From: Pycnopodia helianthoides
Taxonomy: Eukaryota; Echinodermata; Asteroidea; Forcipulatida; Asteriidae
NCBI GenBank assembly: GCA_032158295.1
Contig: CM063249.1
Span: 7,083,195 to 7,147,194 of the forward strand
Direction of reading: 5' to 3'
DNA: 64,000 nt
Of the stretch, positions 13,179 to 24,949 are shown piece by piece (the first letter of the stretch is position 1; the number at the start of each line of letters is the position of its first letter). The translations under genes were made by a program, and so were the position numbers. Under the pieces are notes generated by a model. That model did no database searches. It had not been told where the DNA came from and saw only the letters and a program-made list of their open reading frames with translations.

Positions 13179-13486
13179 TAGAGGGACACGTTGCCTTGGA
13201 TTGGGCGCTTTGGGCTATTAAAAAGCCTTTGTTGTGAAATGAATATGATTGGAAAGATGTTTTAAAACTGGAAGATTATGATCCACACAATGTGCTTCAA
13301 CATTGTGCGTCCGCCATTTAGTGGAGTCAAAATTGTGTTCTACAAAATGGCGGACTGTGTTAGTTCACGAAGTAAAAAAAAACACACCCAATATTCTACT
13401 TTTAAACAACTTTCCAACCATATTCATTTCAAAAAACGCTTTTATAGCCCAAAGCGCCCAATCCAAAGGCATAGTGTCCCTTTTAG
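13179..13486. mobile_element. Palindromic MITE, about 308 bp
   Basis: Left AGGGACACGTTGCCTTGGAT then TGGGCGCTTTGGGCTAT. The right end is the complement of AAAAGGGACACTATGCCTTT then GGATTGGGCGCTTTGGGC. The centre pairs GCCATTTAGTGGAGTCAAAA with TTGTGTTCTACAAAATGGCG. The 73-74-residue frames over it are not genes. Confidence 0.8.
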
Positions 13487-13539
13487 CATTTGTGATTGAA
13501 GGAAATTCAGAGATGAAGAACCTTTAGCTTATGAGTTTT

Positions 13540-13640
13540 GAGGCATTGCATGGTGAGGTGTCCATGTAAATTCGGTTTGCGGTTCTACCCCCGGCAGTAT
13601 GAAATAAGCAAGACAAGTTCTCACAGAACAATCTAGAAAG
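13540..13640 (+). repeat. Repeat family F fragment
   Basis: GAGGCATTGCATGGTGAGGT, TTCGGTTTGCGGTTCTAC and GCAAGACAAGTTCTCACAG. These landmarks recur at 45551-45690, 59557-59770 and 61340-61490. Confidence 0.55.
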
Positions 13641-13899
13641 TGCAATAATTCATGATTTGTCTGTTTAACGAAGTTAAAAACACGATTTTAAAAAAAATTT
13701 CAAATTTAACAGAAACCACGAAGGAAATCTTTAAAAACTTTGCTCGTTAAGGAATTTGTTTTTGCTATGATTAGACCAACATTAAGTGTGAATGAAACCA
13801 TGAAATGGGGCACTATTTAATTCCCAGAAATCATAATGAAGTAGCCAAACACACCGGACGTTGAGGAAGTTGGTATTTTTCGATGAAGTAAATCGCAAT

Positions 13900-14510
13900 T
13901 TAAATGTAATCCAGGTTACAGAATATAATCCAGGTTACGAAATAGTACCCAGAGCACAGCCATCATTGCTGGTCTGTATGCCGTACCATCACTGCATCAT
14001 TTGCATTTGCATTTCTGGCTAACTTCTTAATCACAACGTAATAACTATCAAGGGGCTCATTTTGTATGTCGGGTTACGAAATAGCATCCAGAGTACATCA
14101 AATGCTGTCATGTAAAACTGTGGTCCTTTCTCTATGGTATACCATACAGATTACTGCACCTTTCCCATTTTCATTTCTGGGTTTATCCAGCCAACTTCTA
14201 GATCACAACGTAATTTCTAAGGGGGCTCATTGTGTAATTCTGGTTACTGAATAGCATCCAGAGCACATCAATTGTTGTTATGTATGCCATACATTACTGC
14301 ACCCTTTTCGTTTTCATAATACTGAATTTTCATTTCTGAATCCAGAGCACAGCAATTGCTGTTATGTATTCCAATACATTACTGCACCCTTTTCATTCTC
14401 ATTTCATTCTGGATTTATGCAGCTACTTCATCTGGATCACAAAGAGACAATTCAGGGGCTCATTGTGTTATTTGTGTTACAGATAGTACCCAGACTACAA
14501 TCAACGCTGC
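13900..14510 (+). repeat. Degenerate tandem repeats upstream of the 206-bp duplication
   Basis: Recurrent landmarks about 150-200 bp apart: ATAGCATCCAGAG.ACATCAA, TACTGCACC.TTTTC, CAACTTCTAGATCACAACGT and GGGGCTCATTGTGT. These appear to be older, diverged units of the same array as 14511-14922. Confidence 0.6.
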
Positions 14511-14922
14511 TCTGAATACTGAATTGTTTCCACTTGCAATTCTGGACTATTACATCCAGCCAACACCACCTAGATCACAATTTCATAATTCAGGTTGCTC
14601 ATTGTTTGTTTTGGGTTACAGAACAAGTGCATAGAAAACAACCCATTGCTGCTCCGTATATATCGTACATCAGTGAACCATTTCCATCAAGTTATACTCG
14701 AGCCGACAGACCGTGCTCTGAATACTGAATTATTTCCACTTGCAATTCTGGACTATTACATCCAGCCAACATCACCTAGATCACAATTTCATAATTCAGG
14801 TTGCTCATTGTTTGTTTTGGGTTACAGAACAAGTGCATAGAAAACAAGCCATTGCTGCTCTGTATATATCGTACATCAGTGAACCATTTCCATCAAGTTA
14901 TACTCGAGCCGACAGACTGTGC
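14511..14922 (+). repeat. 206-bp direct tandem duplication, two copies
   Basis: 14511-14716 and 14717-14922 match almost base for base (for example CATCCAGCCAACA.CACCTA, GAACAAGTGCATAGAAAACA, CAAGTTATACTCGAGCCGAC), so the duplication is recent. The open frames over it repeat because the DNA repeats. Confidence 0.9.
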
Positions 14923-14939
14923 TTCGCTATTAAAAAATG

Positions 14940-16430
14940 AAATGTCTGTTTCATCAGACACGAACTTCACATTTTCCCCTTCGAAGTGAAAAATTACCCA
15001 AATGTAGGTCTTGAGTGCTCCCATTATACTTATTGTGGTCACCCGTAATGCATTTTCCACAGCCTTTCAACTCCGTTATTCTTTCCGTTTCGTATGGATG
15101 AAGTAACTCGTTAAACCTGTGTACCATTAAAAAATGTATACCCAATACAGCAGCCCGCAGTACGCATTTCCCAGTTATATCGTCCGCAGCCCAAGGCGAA
15201 AAACATGTCTTATAATCTTCGTCGTCATCAGGGAAGTGTGCGGGAAACTGCGGGTAAATTTTGTGGCAGTGAAAAAGCCTCGCTCGTATTCACGGGATTC
15301 TCGTTACTTAACACACATCGACGAGAAAAGGAAAATGTCTACGGCCAGCTGTAATACACTCAACGGCAGCATCTATAATTTTTCCAAGCGGATTGGAAAG
15401 TGAGTGGAGAATAAGAATTCTCAAACGACTGTTAATGAAATGAATTTTATAAACGTTGTAAACTGCATTCTCTCGCGTCGAATGGGCAAAATGCACCGGG
15501 TCGTCGGTGTAGGTTAACGCCCCCCCCCCGGTAGGCTGTTGTGCTTGGTAACATGCTGACAAGCTTTTTCAATAGGTTAAGAATAATTGTTTTGCATTTG
15601 TCAACGTTTTTTCTTTTTTCTGCATTTCTTTCTTCCCCTCTCTCTCTCTCTCTCTCTCTCTCTTTTTCGAAGTGTTTGCTTACATGTATCTGTCTGGTTC
15701 ATTTAAGCCTGCCCCCTATGTGGCCCCTGGTCCAGCTTATAGTTATAGAAATAATTTCATGACGTATGATCTGACCAATGTGTACGGTGTAGTTAAGACA
15801 ACGGAAATATTAAATACGTAAGCATGTGCCGACAGTGGCCCTTACTGCAGGATTTGAACGTAAACCTGCTCGTATGCCCGATAGACGAGGCGCCCGTATA
15901 CTATTAGAGTGTGAGTATGTTTAAGCACTCGGTAATAACAAACGTTGTCAAACTGCACATTATCCCAATAAATGCAAAGTCCAGCTTCGTAACACAAAAC
16001 GAATGGACCTTGATTTTTTTTCTGCTGGACGCGTTCGTCAGAAAAAAATTATCATAATTAATAATTGTGATTGCAAAACAGCCGCACCAAAATGCGATGA
16101 CACGTCGTAACATTGCGATTGTCCAGAAGTGATTATGCGAGAGTCGATTTTGTGTTTGTTCATGTGCAGATTTGCTGCTTGTTTTATCTTCGGTTTGCCA
16201 CTATGTCACAGTATACTGGGGAGAACACACTGCCTTTATCACCGAGAAGATTTAGAACGTCGATAGCGTTAGTTTAAATCACATTCAAACTGGCGTCCTT
16301 TGACGTCCAGCCTGACGGATCTATAAAACAGAACCAAATTACATTTCAAATAAAGGTATGTCTAGCCAAAATGTCCAGCACGTAAAAACAGTTTATATCC
16401 GAGTGAGGGCACTACCCACTTAATGTGAAG
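14940..16430. other. No gene recognised
   Basis: It contains a CT microsatellite and a few unsupported short frames, for example 15134-15403. No protein family or RNA recognised. Confidence 0.35.
15634..15664 (+). repeat. Short (CT)n microsatellite
   Basis: About 14 CT dinucleotides in a pyrimidine-rich context. Confidence 0.85.
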
Positions 16431-16439
16431 TAAAACGTG

Positions 16440-16660
16440 AAGTAAGATGTGAAGTACTAAATAAATAAATAATAAATAAATGAATAAATAAAATAATAAA
16501 TAAATACAATTTATATATATAAAAAAAAAATAAAAAAAAATATAAATAAACAAATACAAATAAAAAATAAATTATTTTTTTTTTAAATAACACAAGTAAA
16601 TAAATGAAATGAAAAATTAAAAATAACAATAATGATTAAAAAAATAAATAATAAAACGGT
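16440..16660 (+). repeat. AT-rich (AAAT)n low-complexity tract
   Basis: AAATAAATAAATAA units mixed with A and T runs. The hydrophobic minus-strand frames over it (Phe/Tyr/Leu/Ile) are artefacts of base composition. Confidence 0.85.
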
Positions 16661-17804
16661 CAATTTGTAATGAAAACTTTGCCCACAAATGTTTGATTCG
16701 TGGATGGGAAGAATAAAACAGTTTAAGAGTTCAAGTGCCATGTTATGTCAATTCGCATGTTCTCACTTTGAACTCGCCCGGTATTTCAGTCGCGGATGTT
16801 TGAATGGCTTCGAATAACTAAACAAAACATCGTGCATCTCCATCTGCTACTACGTAAATACTGACTAAACTCTTTTCAAAATTTGAGTGGGCTTTTAACA
16901 AGTAAAACAAAATAGAAAATAAAAAATGTAATAAAACACTGATAAATAAGTAACTTGTTTTAAAGGACAATGTACAACATTGGTTTCCAACACATGTGTT
17001 TACATTATGAAAATAAACCACGGTAGAATGCCTGTCGCACTTTCTCCATAACAAACAGTTCCAGTTTAGCAAGTCTATATCACTCATTAAATTAAAGGTA
17101 GGTTTTTTTTATGTCCCCAATTTATTACACCAACAATTGCCGTCTTTAAGACAAAGAAGTCTGGTAATAAATGTTCGCTTTAATTTTATCGGAAAAGATT
17201 TTGAATTGGATTGTGTTGTATATTTCTAAGTAACCGATGGTGCACCTTAACTTCAACTTACATAGTTTAAGATTATAATTATGCTAATGAGCTTTGTGTC
17301 AGAACATATAAATAAAGTAAACAGTTGTGGCTATTGTCTATTGAAATTATAGTTATAGCACATTCTTGTTTACTTTGTACAAATGATAAGAATTTTGAGG
17401 TATTTTTTCTCTTTTTATCGGCAACAGATTCTCTTTACAATTTGTCATTGTTCAACTGGTTTCGGAAATCTAAGAGAATTGTCTTGAAGTTGTTTTTAAA
17501 ATGCGAAAAACATGCAATTTTTCTCCATAAAACATTGCTGCAAGAACAAAGTAAGTAATTGGTGCAGTGTTTGAAATATTGTTTTCATCCTTTTAAATTA
17601 AACCATTTTGTTTGCAAAACATTTGCCACATTTTAGCCGAATATTATTGCATCACCATATCAAATATCAAAGAGAAATACGCACACCGTTTAATGACAAC
17701 GTACACATGTACTTCATTATTGGGAAAGCTGAAAACAAAAAGAGTCCATGTGGATTGAGTGGTAATAATTTAAGTAAGGGGATATCATTTTTGATCTCAA
17801 GGTT

Positions 17805-18500
17805 GTTCCTCAAACCCAGCCGGCAAAGAAGAGGGAATAGATTTGTTTATCCCTTTGTGCTCAAACCAAGCAGAACAAATGGGGGATAGATTTGTTTATC
17901 CCGTGTTGTTCAAACCCAGCCGGCATAGAGGAGGATAAATTGTTTTATTTTTTTTTCCTCAAACCCAGCTAAAAAGAGGAGGGATAGATTTGTTTATCCT
18001 TGTGCTCAAACCAAGCAGAACAATGGGGATAGATTTGTTTATCCCGTGTTGTTCAAACCCAGCGCAAAGAGGAGGATATAATTGTTTTTTTTTTTATCCT
18101 CAAACCCAGCTAAAAAGAGGAGGGGATAGATTTGTTTATCCCTTTGTGCTCAAACCAAGCAGAACAAATGGGGGATAGATTTGTTTATCCCGTGTTGTTC
18201 AAACCCAGCCGGCAAAGAGGAAGGGATATAATTGTTTTATTTTTTTTTATCCTCAAACCCAGCTAAAAGAGAGGGGATAGATTTGTTTATCCTTTGTGTC
18301 AAACCAAGCAGAACAAATGGGATAGATTTGTTTATCCCGTGTTGTTCAAACCCAGCCGCAAAGAGGAAGGATATAATTGTTTTATTTTTTGTATCCTCAA
18401 CCCAGCTAAAAAGAGGAGGGGATAGATGTTGTATCCCTCAATCACCAAACCCAGCCAAAAATAGAAGGGATATATTTGTTGATCCTTTCCCCCTCAAATT
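17805..18500 (+). repeat. Satellite-like array: about 48-bp monomers in a 146-bp higher-order unit
   Basis: The monomer core is GGATAGATTTGTTTATCC then TTCAAACCCAGC. The variant GTGTTGTTCAAACCCAGC recurs near 17899, 18042, 18189 and 18336. Variants with CTCAAACCCAGCTAAAAAG and CAAACCAAGCAGAACAAATG lie between, so three monomer types alternate. GGATA...TATCC gives each monomer dyad character. Repeated Asn-Pro-Ala/Lys-Pro-Ser-rich frames are artefacts. Confidence 0.85.
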
Positions 18501-18504
18501 CATC

Positions 18505-19355
18505 GTCTTCTGGTGAAATTGTGTCGGTGTTTATACAGCCACAACAAAACATTGAAAATGTGCATTACATTGCTAACTTGACATCATATTAATATTATTA
18601 TTTATATTGATTTATTTGTAAAATCTGGAGCATGTTTTTGACAATTTGGGGGAGAAAATGGTAAAAGTGTTTGTGGTCGCAATTTTCGGACTTTAACAAT
18701 AATTTTGAGCTTTATACTTGAAAAATAAAAAATGAAAACATTCGCAGTTAAACATGAACCTGTTAAACTTTTAAAACGTCCAGAAATCCGAGAGCACTTT
18801 TAAAACGATGCGTGGCTCTAATAAAGAAAACAAATATGAGTTCGTTTAACTTCAACGGCTAATTGTAAAACATTAATACATCTAATTAATTTTGAATTTA
18901 TTGCAATTTAATCAAAATTGCGGCGTTACACACTGCAAGGTTTAATCTCGTTATGAAAAGAGTTTCGGCAAATCTTACGTTTTACAAAGACGAGGCACGT
19001 TGTTAATAAGCACATTTAATTAAGGCACTGTCAATGCTCCTATCGTTATTATGACGGCAACATGGCGTCACGGCAGCTCATGAATATTAATGATATTGAA
19101 TGAGATCGAGATATTGAACAACTCTCTCAGTTCGAACGTCAAACCTGTTGCCACATTGCGTCTTTGGGAACAGTATTGCCAGAACAGGTTTTAAACCAGC
19201 AATGATTTCCAGGCAAATGTGGCACTGTGTTAAAATAACACCCTCTATGAGGTCATGATTACGTCATAGACAATAGGTGATTCCGATCAACTGATCAACG
19301 GAGAATCAGCTAAACTCACCAGGTGGATTTAACCACCCGTACCGTTTGTGAGTCT
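18505..19355. other. Region downstream of the E2 exon
   Basis: Expected to be intron of the E2 gene, given the donor at 19408-19407. I looked for the conserved C-terminal exon on the minus strand and did not find it here. Confidence 0.35.
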
Positions 19356-20318
19356 CTACAATGTTGTTAAAGCTCTCCAGTGCCTCTGTTTATTAAACGG
19401 TATCTCACCAAAGAGTCTCTTCTTATTTTGACAGATTCGGGCGTGGCCTGCAACAAGGGTTGCCCCCAACTGCAAGATAATCGCTTCAATGGTGTAGGAG
19501 CTCGACCAGCCTTGTGGGGTCAGGAGCTCCATGCAGATGGCCCCGCCGTCCAGTACGTACCCGTTCTCGATGCGAGGTGCCGTGACTCGGACGAACGGCG
19601 GGGAGAAGGGGAAATTGTCCGGGAATGTCATGTTGAAGTCTATAGAGGTCGTCTTTGTGGCCTGCATGTCGTTGTAAAGTTGCGAGATCGGGTCAATCTG
19701 GAACAGCTTGATGCTCCACTCGTAGAGATTATCGGACACCAGACTTACCTCAAACACGGGGTCGTCAGTCTCTCTGACGCGACTGACTGTGCCGTACTCT
19801 CTCATGACGCGGCGATTGCGTACATTCGTCACGTACTTCTTAGTGGGTTGGGGTATATCCTCAAGGTCAGATGACGATATACCCTGTCCGTCTGGTTTAA
19901 CCTTTGATGTGCTGGGTTCTGACTTGTTCTTCAAGATGGGTCCTGATTTACTCCGAACTACCGGCGATTCCGACGAAGGGATCATGCCGGGTAAGGCGAC
20001 CACGTTGTCGTCTGAACAAGTGCCATAAGAATCATCACTGAATCTCACAATATTCATCTCCCGTCGTATATCCGGTTCTTCATTGGTGATGATCATCCCT
20101 TGTGCACCGCCGCCTCCTCCACCGACATCAGGACCACAGCCGCCGGTTGCACCCCCACTACTCCCCGCTGGGAGGGTGACAGAATTCTCCGGTGAGGTCG
20201 TACTGTCCTGGTTACCTATTCGGAGCTTTTTCACCCGGCTAAACGAGTGTCTTTTCCGGCGAACGCTCGGCGGTGCCCGGTTGCTTTGCCGTAGAAGCTT
20301 GCTCAGCCCGGCCGCCAT
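19356..20318 (-). CDS. UBE2QL1: UBE2Q-like E2 ubiquitin-conjugating enzyme (UBE2QL1 type); last exon not in the ORF
   Basis: The UBC fold spans about residues 185-300 and includes the UBE2Q/UBE2QL1 signatures FPDNFPFSPPF and YVLDGGAICMELLTPQGWSS. Cys262 is the catalytic thiol that carries ubiquitin from the E1 to an E3-bound substrate. The canonical E2 HPN motif is replaced, as is usual in this subfamily. Residues 1-180 form a basic, then Gly- and Ser-rich, probably disordered extension that is absent from the short vertebrate UBE2QL1 as I remember it. After residue 303 the frame drifts into NKKRLFGEIPF. A strong donor (TTTG|GTGAGA, exon end 19409, phase 1) lies exactly there, so the coding exon is probably 20318-19409, with the conserved tail (a THEKYGWVTPP-like end in vertebrates) on a distal exon I could not find. 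The start has a good context (AAATATGGCGGC). The neighbouring polyketide synthase is not functionally related. Confidence 0.85.
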   Translation of the reverse strand: MAAGLSKLLRQSNRAPPSVRRKRHSFSRVKKLRIGNQDSTTSPENSVTLPAGSSGGATGGCGPDVGGGGGGAQGMIITNEEPDIRREMNIVRFSDDSYGTCSDDNVVALPGMIPSSESPVVRSKSGPILKNKSEPSTSKVKPDGQGISSSDLEDIPQPTKKYVTNVRNRRVMREYGTVSRVRETDDPVFEVSLVSDNLYEWSIKLFQIDPISQLYNDMQATKTTSIDFNMTFPDNFPFSPPFVRVTAPRIENGYVLDGGAICMELLTPQGWSSSYTIEAIILQLGATLVAGHARICQNKKRLFGEIPFNKQRHWRALTTL

Positions 20319-20325
20319 ATTTAAA
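20310..20325 (-). promoter_or_regulatory. TISU/YY1-like element at the E2 start codon
   Basis: The start codon sits in TAAATATGGCGGCCG, which resembles the SAASATGGCGGC element (translation initiator of short 5' UTRs, which also binds YY1). It supports this ATG and suggests a short 5' UTR and a housekeeping-type promoter. Motif resemblance only. Confidence 0.35.
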
Positions 20326-21560
20326 ACCGTCGGTCACCACCGCCTGCTAACGCTCCCAATAGCCACGGCGTTGCTATCGACGGAAACGATTAGTTTCATA
20401 GGTAGTAGGTTACACAGCAGCAGAGCTCACCACCCGATGACGGAACCCAATAGCAAAATAGAATTCACGCTTGGCTTGCTTGCATTCCAGGCTCGTCAAT
20501 AAGCTGCCTTGTTGCATGCGTTTGTCGTCATGACATTTTCAGGGTGTAACCTAGACGATACGTTGCAGTAAAACCCAGAAAACCATTGTGTCACAGTAAT
20601 GAGTCCTTCCAGAACAGAATGTTATAATGAAGTCTCGTACCGCATGCAGCTGAACTATACATTGGAAATTGTGGGAGCGCTTTCGTGAAATATTGCGTTC
20701 AGACTCACATCGTGGCCGCCGGCCTGCTGTATTGATGGAGGCCGTGGCTGGCGACAGACGACCATTGTATAGGCATGTATGTAGGTTAATGACACAACTC
20801 AGTGGTGAATAAATGATGCGTGCCCGACCGCTCGTGCATTGCGGGCAGGCTGCGCAGGGTTAACCATCCCTTTCCAGAGATGCAGCTCTCTGTACATTGA
20901 GAATCGTGAAGCGCGCTCTCTGCGGTTAAATTTCTGCCTGAGATGTTTCAGTTAGATGAGCGACAAACGTTTAATGCACATGTATTCCCTCTCGGATCAG
21001 CGCAGCCATCTCACCCGGAGAGATCTTCGCCCGGTGCATGCACAGACGACGCCAGGTGTAATGTGCACAAACCAGTGAGTGTTTCCTAGCGTGCAGATGG
21101 ATCAACCCGAGCCTCGTTTGGTGATAAGATCATCAACTACACGTCCGTAAAGCCTTCCACGTCCGCAGTATTGCTGAATTGCCAATTACCAGTAGTTGAG
21201 CCGTTGAGAATTGAAACAATGGTTGGTAGTGGTAGTGGTTGGTGTAGGGAGGTACAAAGGCAACGACCGCAATCAATGTGACACTTGTTGAGACCGTCCC
21301 TTGGGTTTGCCTTTTGACATTTTGCTCATCGTTAAGGTCTTAATATACAGTAAATAATGTAATGTTACTTTAATGAATATAGAACTTACGTCTGGAGGCA
21401 AGTAGCCAATAGGGACACAGAGGAGAATTTGTGAATGAAATAACGTAATTGAGTTGTCCCTATACATTAATTAGGTGTTCACACCTAAACGCTAACATCT
21501 AAAGGAATGTCATATACGCACAAAAGAGCTCCTGTTTCACAACATTATTAACTGTCGGTA
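20319..21560. other. Upstream region of the E2 gene, no further gene seen
   Basis: This presumably contains the E2 promoter. CpG dinucleotides are visibly more frequent over about 20200-21150 than in the surrounding AT-rich DNA, as expected for a broadly expressed promoter. No TATA box, ORF with recognisable homology or large repeat was found here. Confidence 0.4.
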
Positions 21561-21951
21561 TTTAAAGGAACATTACAGAATTGGTAAAAAAAAAAATTGT
21601 AAAATATACTTTTTGATCACAGATTTACATAAAACTTACACAGTTTAATGATGATGATAGTAGAAAAGATCACTTGAAATATTTCTGTCTGAAATGTCAT
21701 ATTTGATGAGAAATGAATAAACTAATTTTCCGATTGGAGTATTTCGCTCAGTGAGCGTTTTTTCATTTGTTGAATCTATATGATTTCATGCAAATGTGTA
21801 ATCGGTTTTTCACTATTTTCTCGTGACCCAGATGGCCGATCATCTCAAACTTCTACAGGTTTGTCAGTTTATGTATATGGTGGATTGCATCAAGTGCTTT
21901 ACACTGCTAGCAACTGTTTTGTTAGCAAAACCAATTCTGTAATGTTCCTTA
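21561..21951 (+). mobile_element. MITE family E copy, about 390 bp
   Basis: The termini are TTTAAAGGAACATTACAGAA and the complement of TTCTGTAATGTTCCTTAA. It contains TCGCTCAGTGAGCGTTTT and GTATATGGTGGATTGCATC. The copy at 29910-30300 is in the opposite orientation. Confidence 0.85.
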
Positions 21952-22349
21952 ATAAAATAAAACAACACTCAAATAAAACAAATTTTAAAAGGGGGTAGGC
22001 TACCGCCCGATTTGTGTCACTTTTTTAACTGGTTCCTATACAAGCTTTAAAAACGACCGGTTCCAAATTGACCCTGATCCGGGTCCAGCGTGGGGGCCTG
22101 AACCATTTGTTGGTCAGAACGACCCAGAATATGTGTCGAAATGAAACAGAAATGAGTCCAAATGACGAAGAATCCCTCTACTTTTTTTAACCACTTTAAT
22201 GGGTCAGGCCCCCTGGGACCAAGAACCCGGGTAAATTCTGAGACCATGAGTTTTTAAAATGTACTCAAATTCGCTTTCTTATAATAATTACACTTTTATT
22301 TTTTTTTTCAAAAATCGAACATGCCCCGGATCTTTGTCAAAGAAATGCA

Positions 22350-22675
22350 TTTCGCCACACCCCACATCCATAACTGTTGTCGTCCTGGCCAAAAGAGAGA
22401 AGTCAAACAGGCCTTTGTGTGTTCTTAATTTTGTACTGTTTATTTCAATAGCCAAAAAAAATTCCTTTTTGGCAATAAACCATCAATTGAAAGCGTTCCT
22501 TTCGCCCCCGCTTCATTTGCGCCAACACCCCACAATCATTAACGAGTTAGTTGTGCCTGGCCAAAAGACCGTAAACGTAACACGAGCCTTGTGTTGTTTC
22601 CAATATTTTGTGCATGATATTTCAATAGCCAAAAATTCCGTTTTGCAATAAACCACAGTTAAGGTTCTTCGCCGT
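22350..22675 (+). repeat. Diverged tandem duplication, period about 167 bp
   Basis: Both copies contain CGCCA.ACACCCCACA, CTGGCCAAAAGA, ATTTCAATAGCCAAAAA, TTT.GCAATAAACCA and TTCGCC in the same order. Confidence 0.65.
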
Positions 22676-22788
22676 TTCGCACTTCACAGACAGCACATCA
22701 TCTGACGACAGTTAGTTTGCTGCATCAATGGCGTTCAATAGACTGTAAGTTAATCACGATAGATGTCGATGTTTACCAACATTGTTGT

Positions 22789-22953
22789 GCAATAGATGAT
22801 GCAATACGCGTCATGACCGCCATCTGATGTAAAACAGGAAAAGTGCATGCGTGTATACGCGCTACGCACACTCTCAGCCAATGATAGCTCTTCACGCGTG
22901 CACAATCATCAAAGATGGCGGCCGATGACGTCTTTTGCAATCCACCTATTGGA
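22789..22953. mobile_element. MITE family G copy
   Basis: GCAATAGATGATGCAATACG then CGTCATGACCGCCATCT at the left; the complement CCAATAGGTGGATTGCAAAA then GACGTCATCGGCCGCCATCT at the right. Confidence 0.7.
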
Positions 22954-23182
22954 AAAGTAACCCAATGTCAAAGAAATGTCATGATTACAAATTGTCTTTT
23001 ACAGCCTGTGATGGTAAGCTTCACCAGCAAAAAAAGACAGAGAAGAGAGACGAAGATGATACATTAAAAGGACATTCTGACTAAGGTTAACGATATCAGA
23101 AGTCAGCATGCAAAAGAGGCATCATCAATTTTGAAAATTAACTTTCCCAGGGCCATGGAGCGGTCTGAGGAGCTCATCGTGG

Positions 23183-23590
23183 CGTGTCGTGGCCGAGCGG
23201 ATAAGAGCAACCGGTGTTTCTGTTCAGCAGAATGTGGGTTCGAGTCCCAGTCGTGACATGGTCTTAAGCAAGACAATTGACCATTATTGCTGCGTCCTTT
23301 GGATGGGACGATAAAGCCGTTGGTCTCGTGTGTTGTGTAATGCACGTAAAATAACCCAGTGCACTTATCAAAAAGAGAGGGGGTTCGCCCCGGTGTTCCT
23401 GGTTTGATTGGCAGCATATTGCGCCACAGCACCTTGTAAACCATTACACAGTTCTACGTAAAGGAATAGGTCTCATACTTCAAAAAAAACATAGCTCCAC
23501 AATACCTTGCAGGAAAATACTTCACTTTGCTAAGCGCCTTGGAATAGGCAACTAGAATGATGGCGCTCTAAATGCCTGATATCATGATTA
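23183..23590 (+). mobile_element. tRNA-derived SINE, near full length
   Basis: The head carries an RNA polymerase III A box (TGGCCGAGCGGATAAGAGC) and a B box (GGTTCGAGTCC). A roughly 300-bp tRNA-unrelated body follows, with GGATGGGACGATAAAGCCG and GTTCGCCCCGGTGTTCCTGG, ending GGCGCTCTAAATGCCTGAT. The body resembles conserved SINE central domains (perhaps the Nin type) from memory. It could instead be called a tRNA pseudogene, but the long conserved body argues for a SINE. Confidence 0.75.
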
Positions 23591-24447
23591 CCATCTAGCT
23601 TTGCGTTGCGCTTGGCGTTGTGTTGAGTATCCCTCCCCTTTATCAAAGATCATGGATCAACCCCTGACAGAAAAAATATATATAAATATTTTTACTTTTA
23701 TCCCCCCCCCCCCCTCCACACACACACAAGGTGTAATGACCTCCACTCGTGGACCTTCCTTTGTTCAACTTTTTGTCCTGGCAAACCTGGACCCCATTGT
23801 TTTCCTTTGTGATAGCAAACGAGACCTATTGTCCCTTTTGTTGTAAGTCCTCGGTTTGAAAGTCACTACAAACTCACACCCACACAATGTACTCTATTTT
23901 TTTGCATCCCTGTGGAGACATCTTTTGTTCTTTTCTTTGTCCCTGTAGTTAAGAATCTCCCAGAGACTTTGTACACACAATTCCTTGTGGAGCAACCCAG
24001 TCTTTAGAATTTCCCTATGGAGACCCTTTGTTTTCCCTTTCTGTTTTGTTCTCGGTCTCCATAAGGTAGTGAATATGAAATCAGGAAATCACACATTCTA
24101 ACACGGATCTGCGAGGAAGATCCAGCGGTATCATAATATTATCTGATGCGCACGGAATGGCACTTTTCAACCGCTAGATGACAGCAGACCATGTCGATCG
24201 CATGTAAACGAAGTAATAACAAACTTGTTACCCCTCAGATTTCTCTGGGGTGGTGTCCGTTCGCAAAGCGGCAAGATGCGGTTGGTACCCGCTGTTACAT
24301 TGCTAAACGTGGGTGGATTCGACGCTTATGTGGAAATATTCTCCTGACAGTTTCAGCTGAAACTTTCTCATTTTTTTGGGGGGGGGGTGTATCTTTTGAC
24401 TTGCACACCGAACGAAGATATTGATAAAATAGGGAGACCACCAACAT

Positions 24448-24550
24448 TAGGTCTAGATTGATCAGTTAGTGGAGCGGCGGTACATTAATTCGGAGGTCTC
24501 TGGCTCAAATTCTGCTCTACGAAATTTGTTTTTGTTCAACCCAAAATTAG
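24448..24550 (+). mobile_element. Second SINE family, tRNA-like head fragment
   Basis: GATCAGTTAGTGGAGCGGCGG (A-box-like), TTCGGAGGTCTCTGGCTCAA (B-box-like), then CTGCTCTACGAAATTTG and TTTTTGTTCAACCCAAAATT. It shares this layout with the fragment in synthase intron 2. Confidence 0.5.
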
Positions 24551-24826
24551 ATTGTCTTTTAAAAATACGAAATTATTGAGTCTACTGATCATTATTATTT
24601 TAGGGCTACAGATTAACATGTAAGCCACAAGCAATAAACGAAAAAAAAGAAAAAAATCCGCAAACTTATTATTATATATTGTAATGAAGGTTTTTCTCTG
24701 TAAGACCAGTTAATTAATGTAATGTCACCATACGGCCATGTGCCATGTGTGCATTAGCATTAACTTATACTGTTTCTCATTATATTAAAAGGTACCAGAC
24801 TATTTTGTGTTCCAGTCTTGGCTTGG

Positions 24827-24949
24827 TAAGGCCGTATCCGAACTGACGGCTTCGGTATAGTGGCTGTTAACGAAAACGCCCACTCCCCAACATTGTCACC
24901 TGCAGCCAATAGCCGTAGCCAAAGTCGCTTGATTCAGACACGGCCTTAC
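24827..24949. mobile_element. MITE family B copy
   Basis: TAAGGCCGTATCCGAACTGA at the left and GATTCAGACACGGCCTTAC at the right, with AGCCGTAGCC inside. Confidence 0.65.

Noticed and set aside
16362..16629. Hydrophobic minus-strand frames suggesting a membrane protein
   Set aside because: The Phe/Tyr/Leu/Ile content is produced by the AAAT low-complexity tract.
17608..18516. Frames with repeated Asn-Pro-Ala/Lys-Pro-Ser blocks, resembling a repeat protein
   Set aside because: The repeats follow the DNA satellite, frames shift between units and stops interrupt each frame.
19380..20502. Three plus-strand frames of 79-164 residues
   Set aside because: They are antisense shadows of the E2 exon, which has clear UBC motifs.
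23183..23260. A functional tRNA gene
   Set aside because: A and B boxes are present, but the cloverleaf is not clean and a long conserved body follows, so a SINE is the better call.
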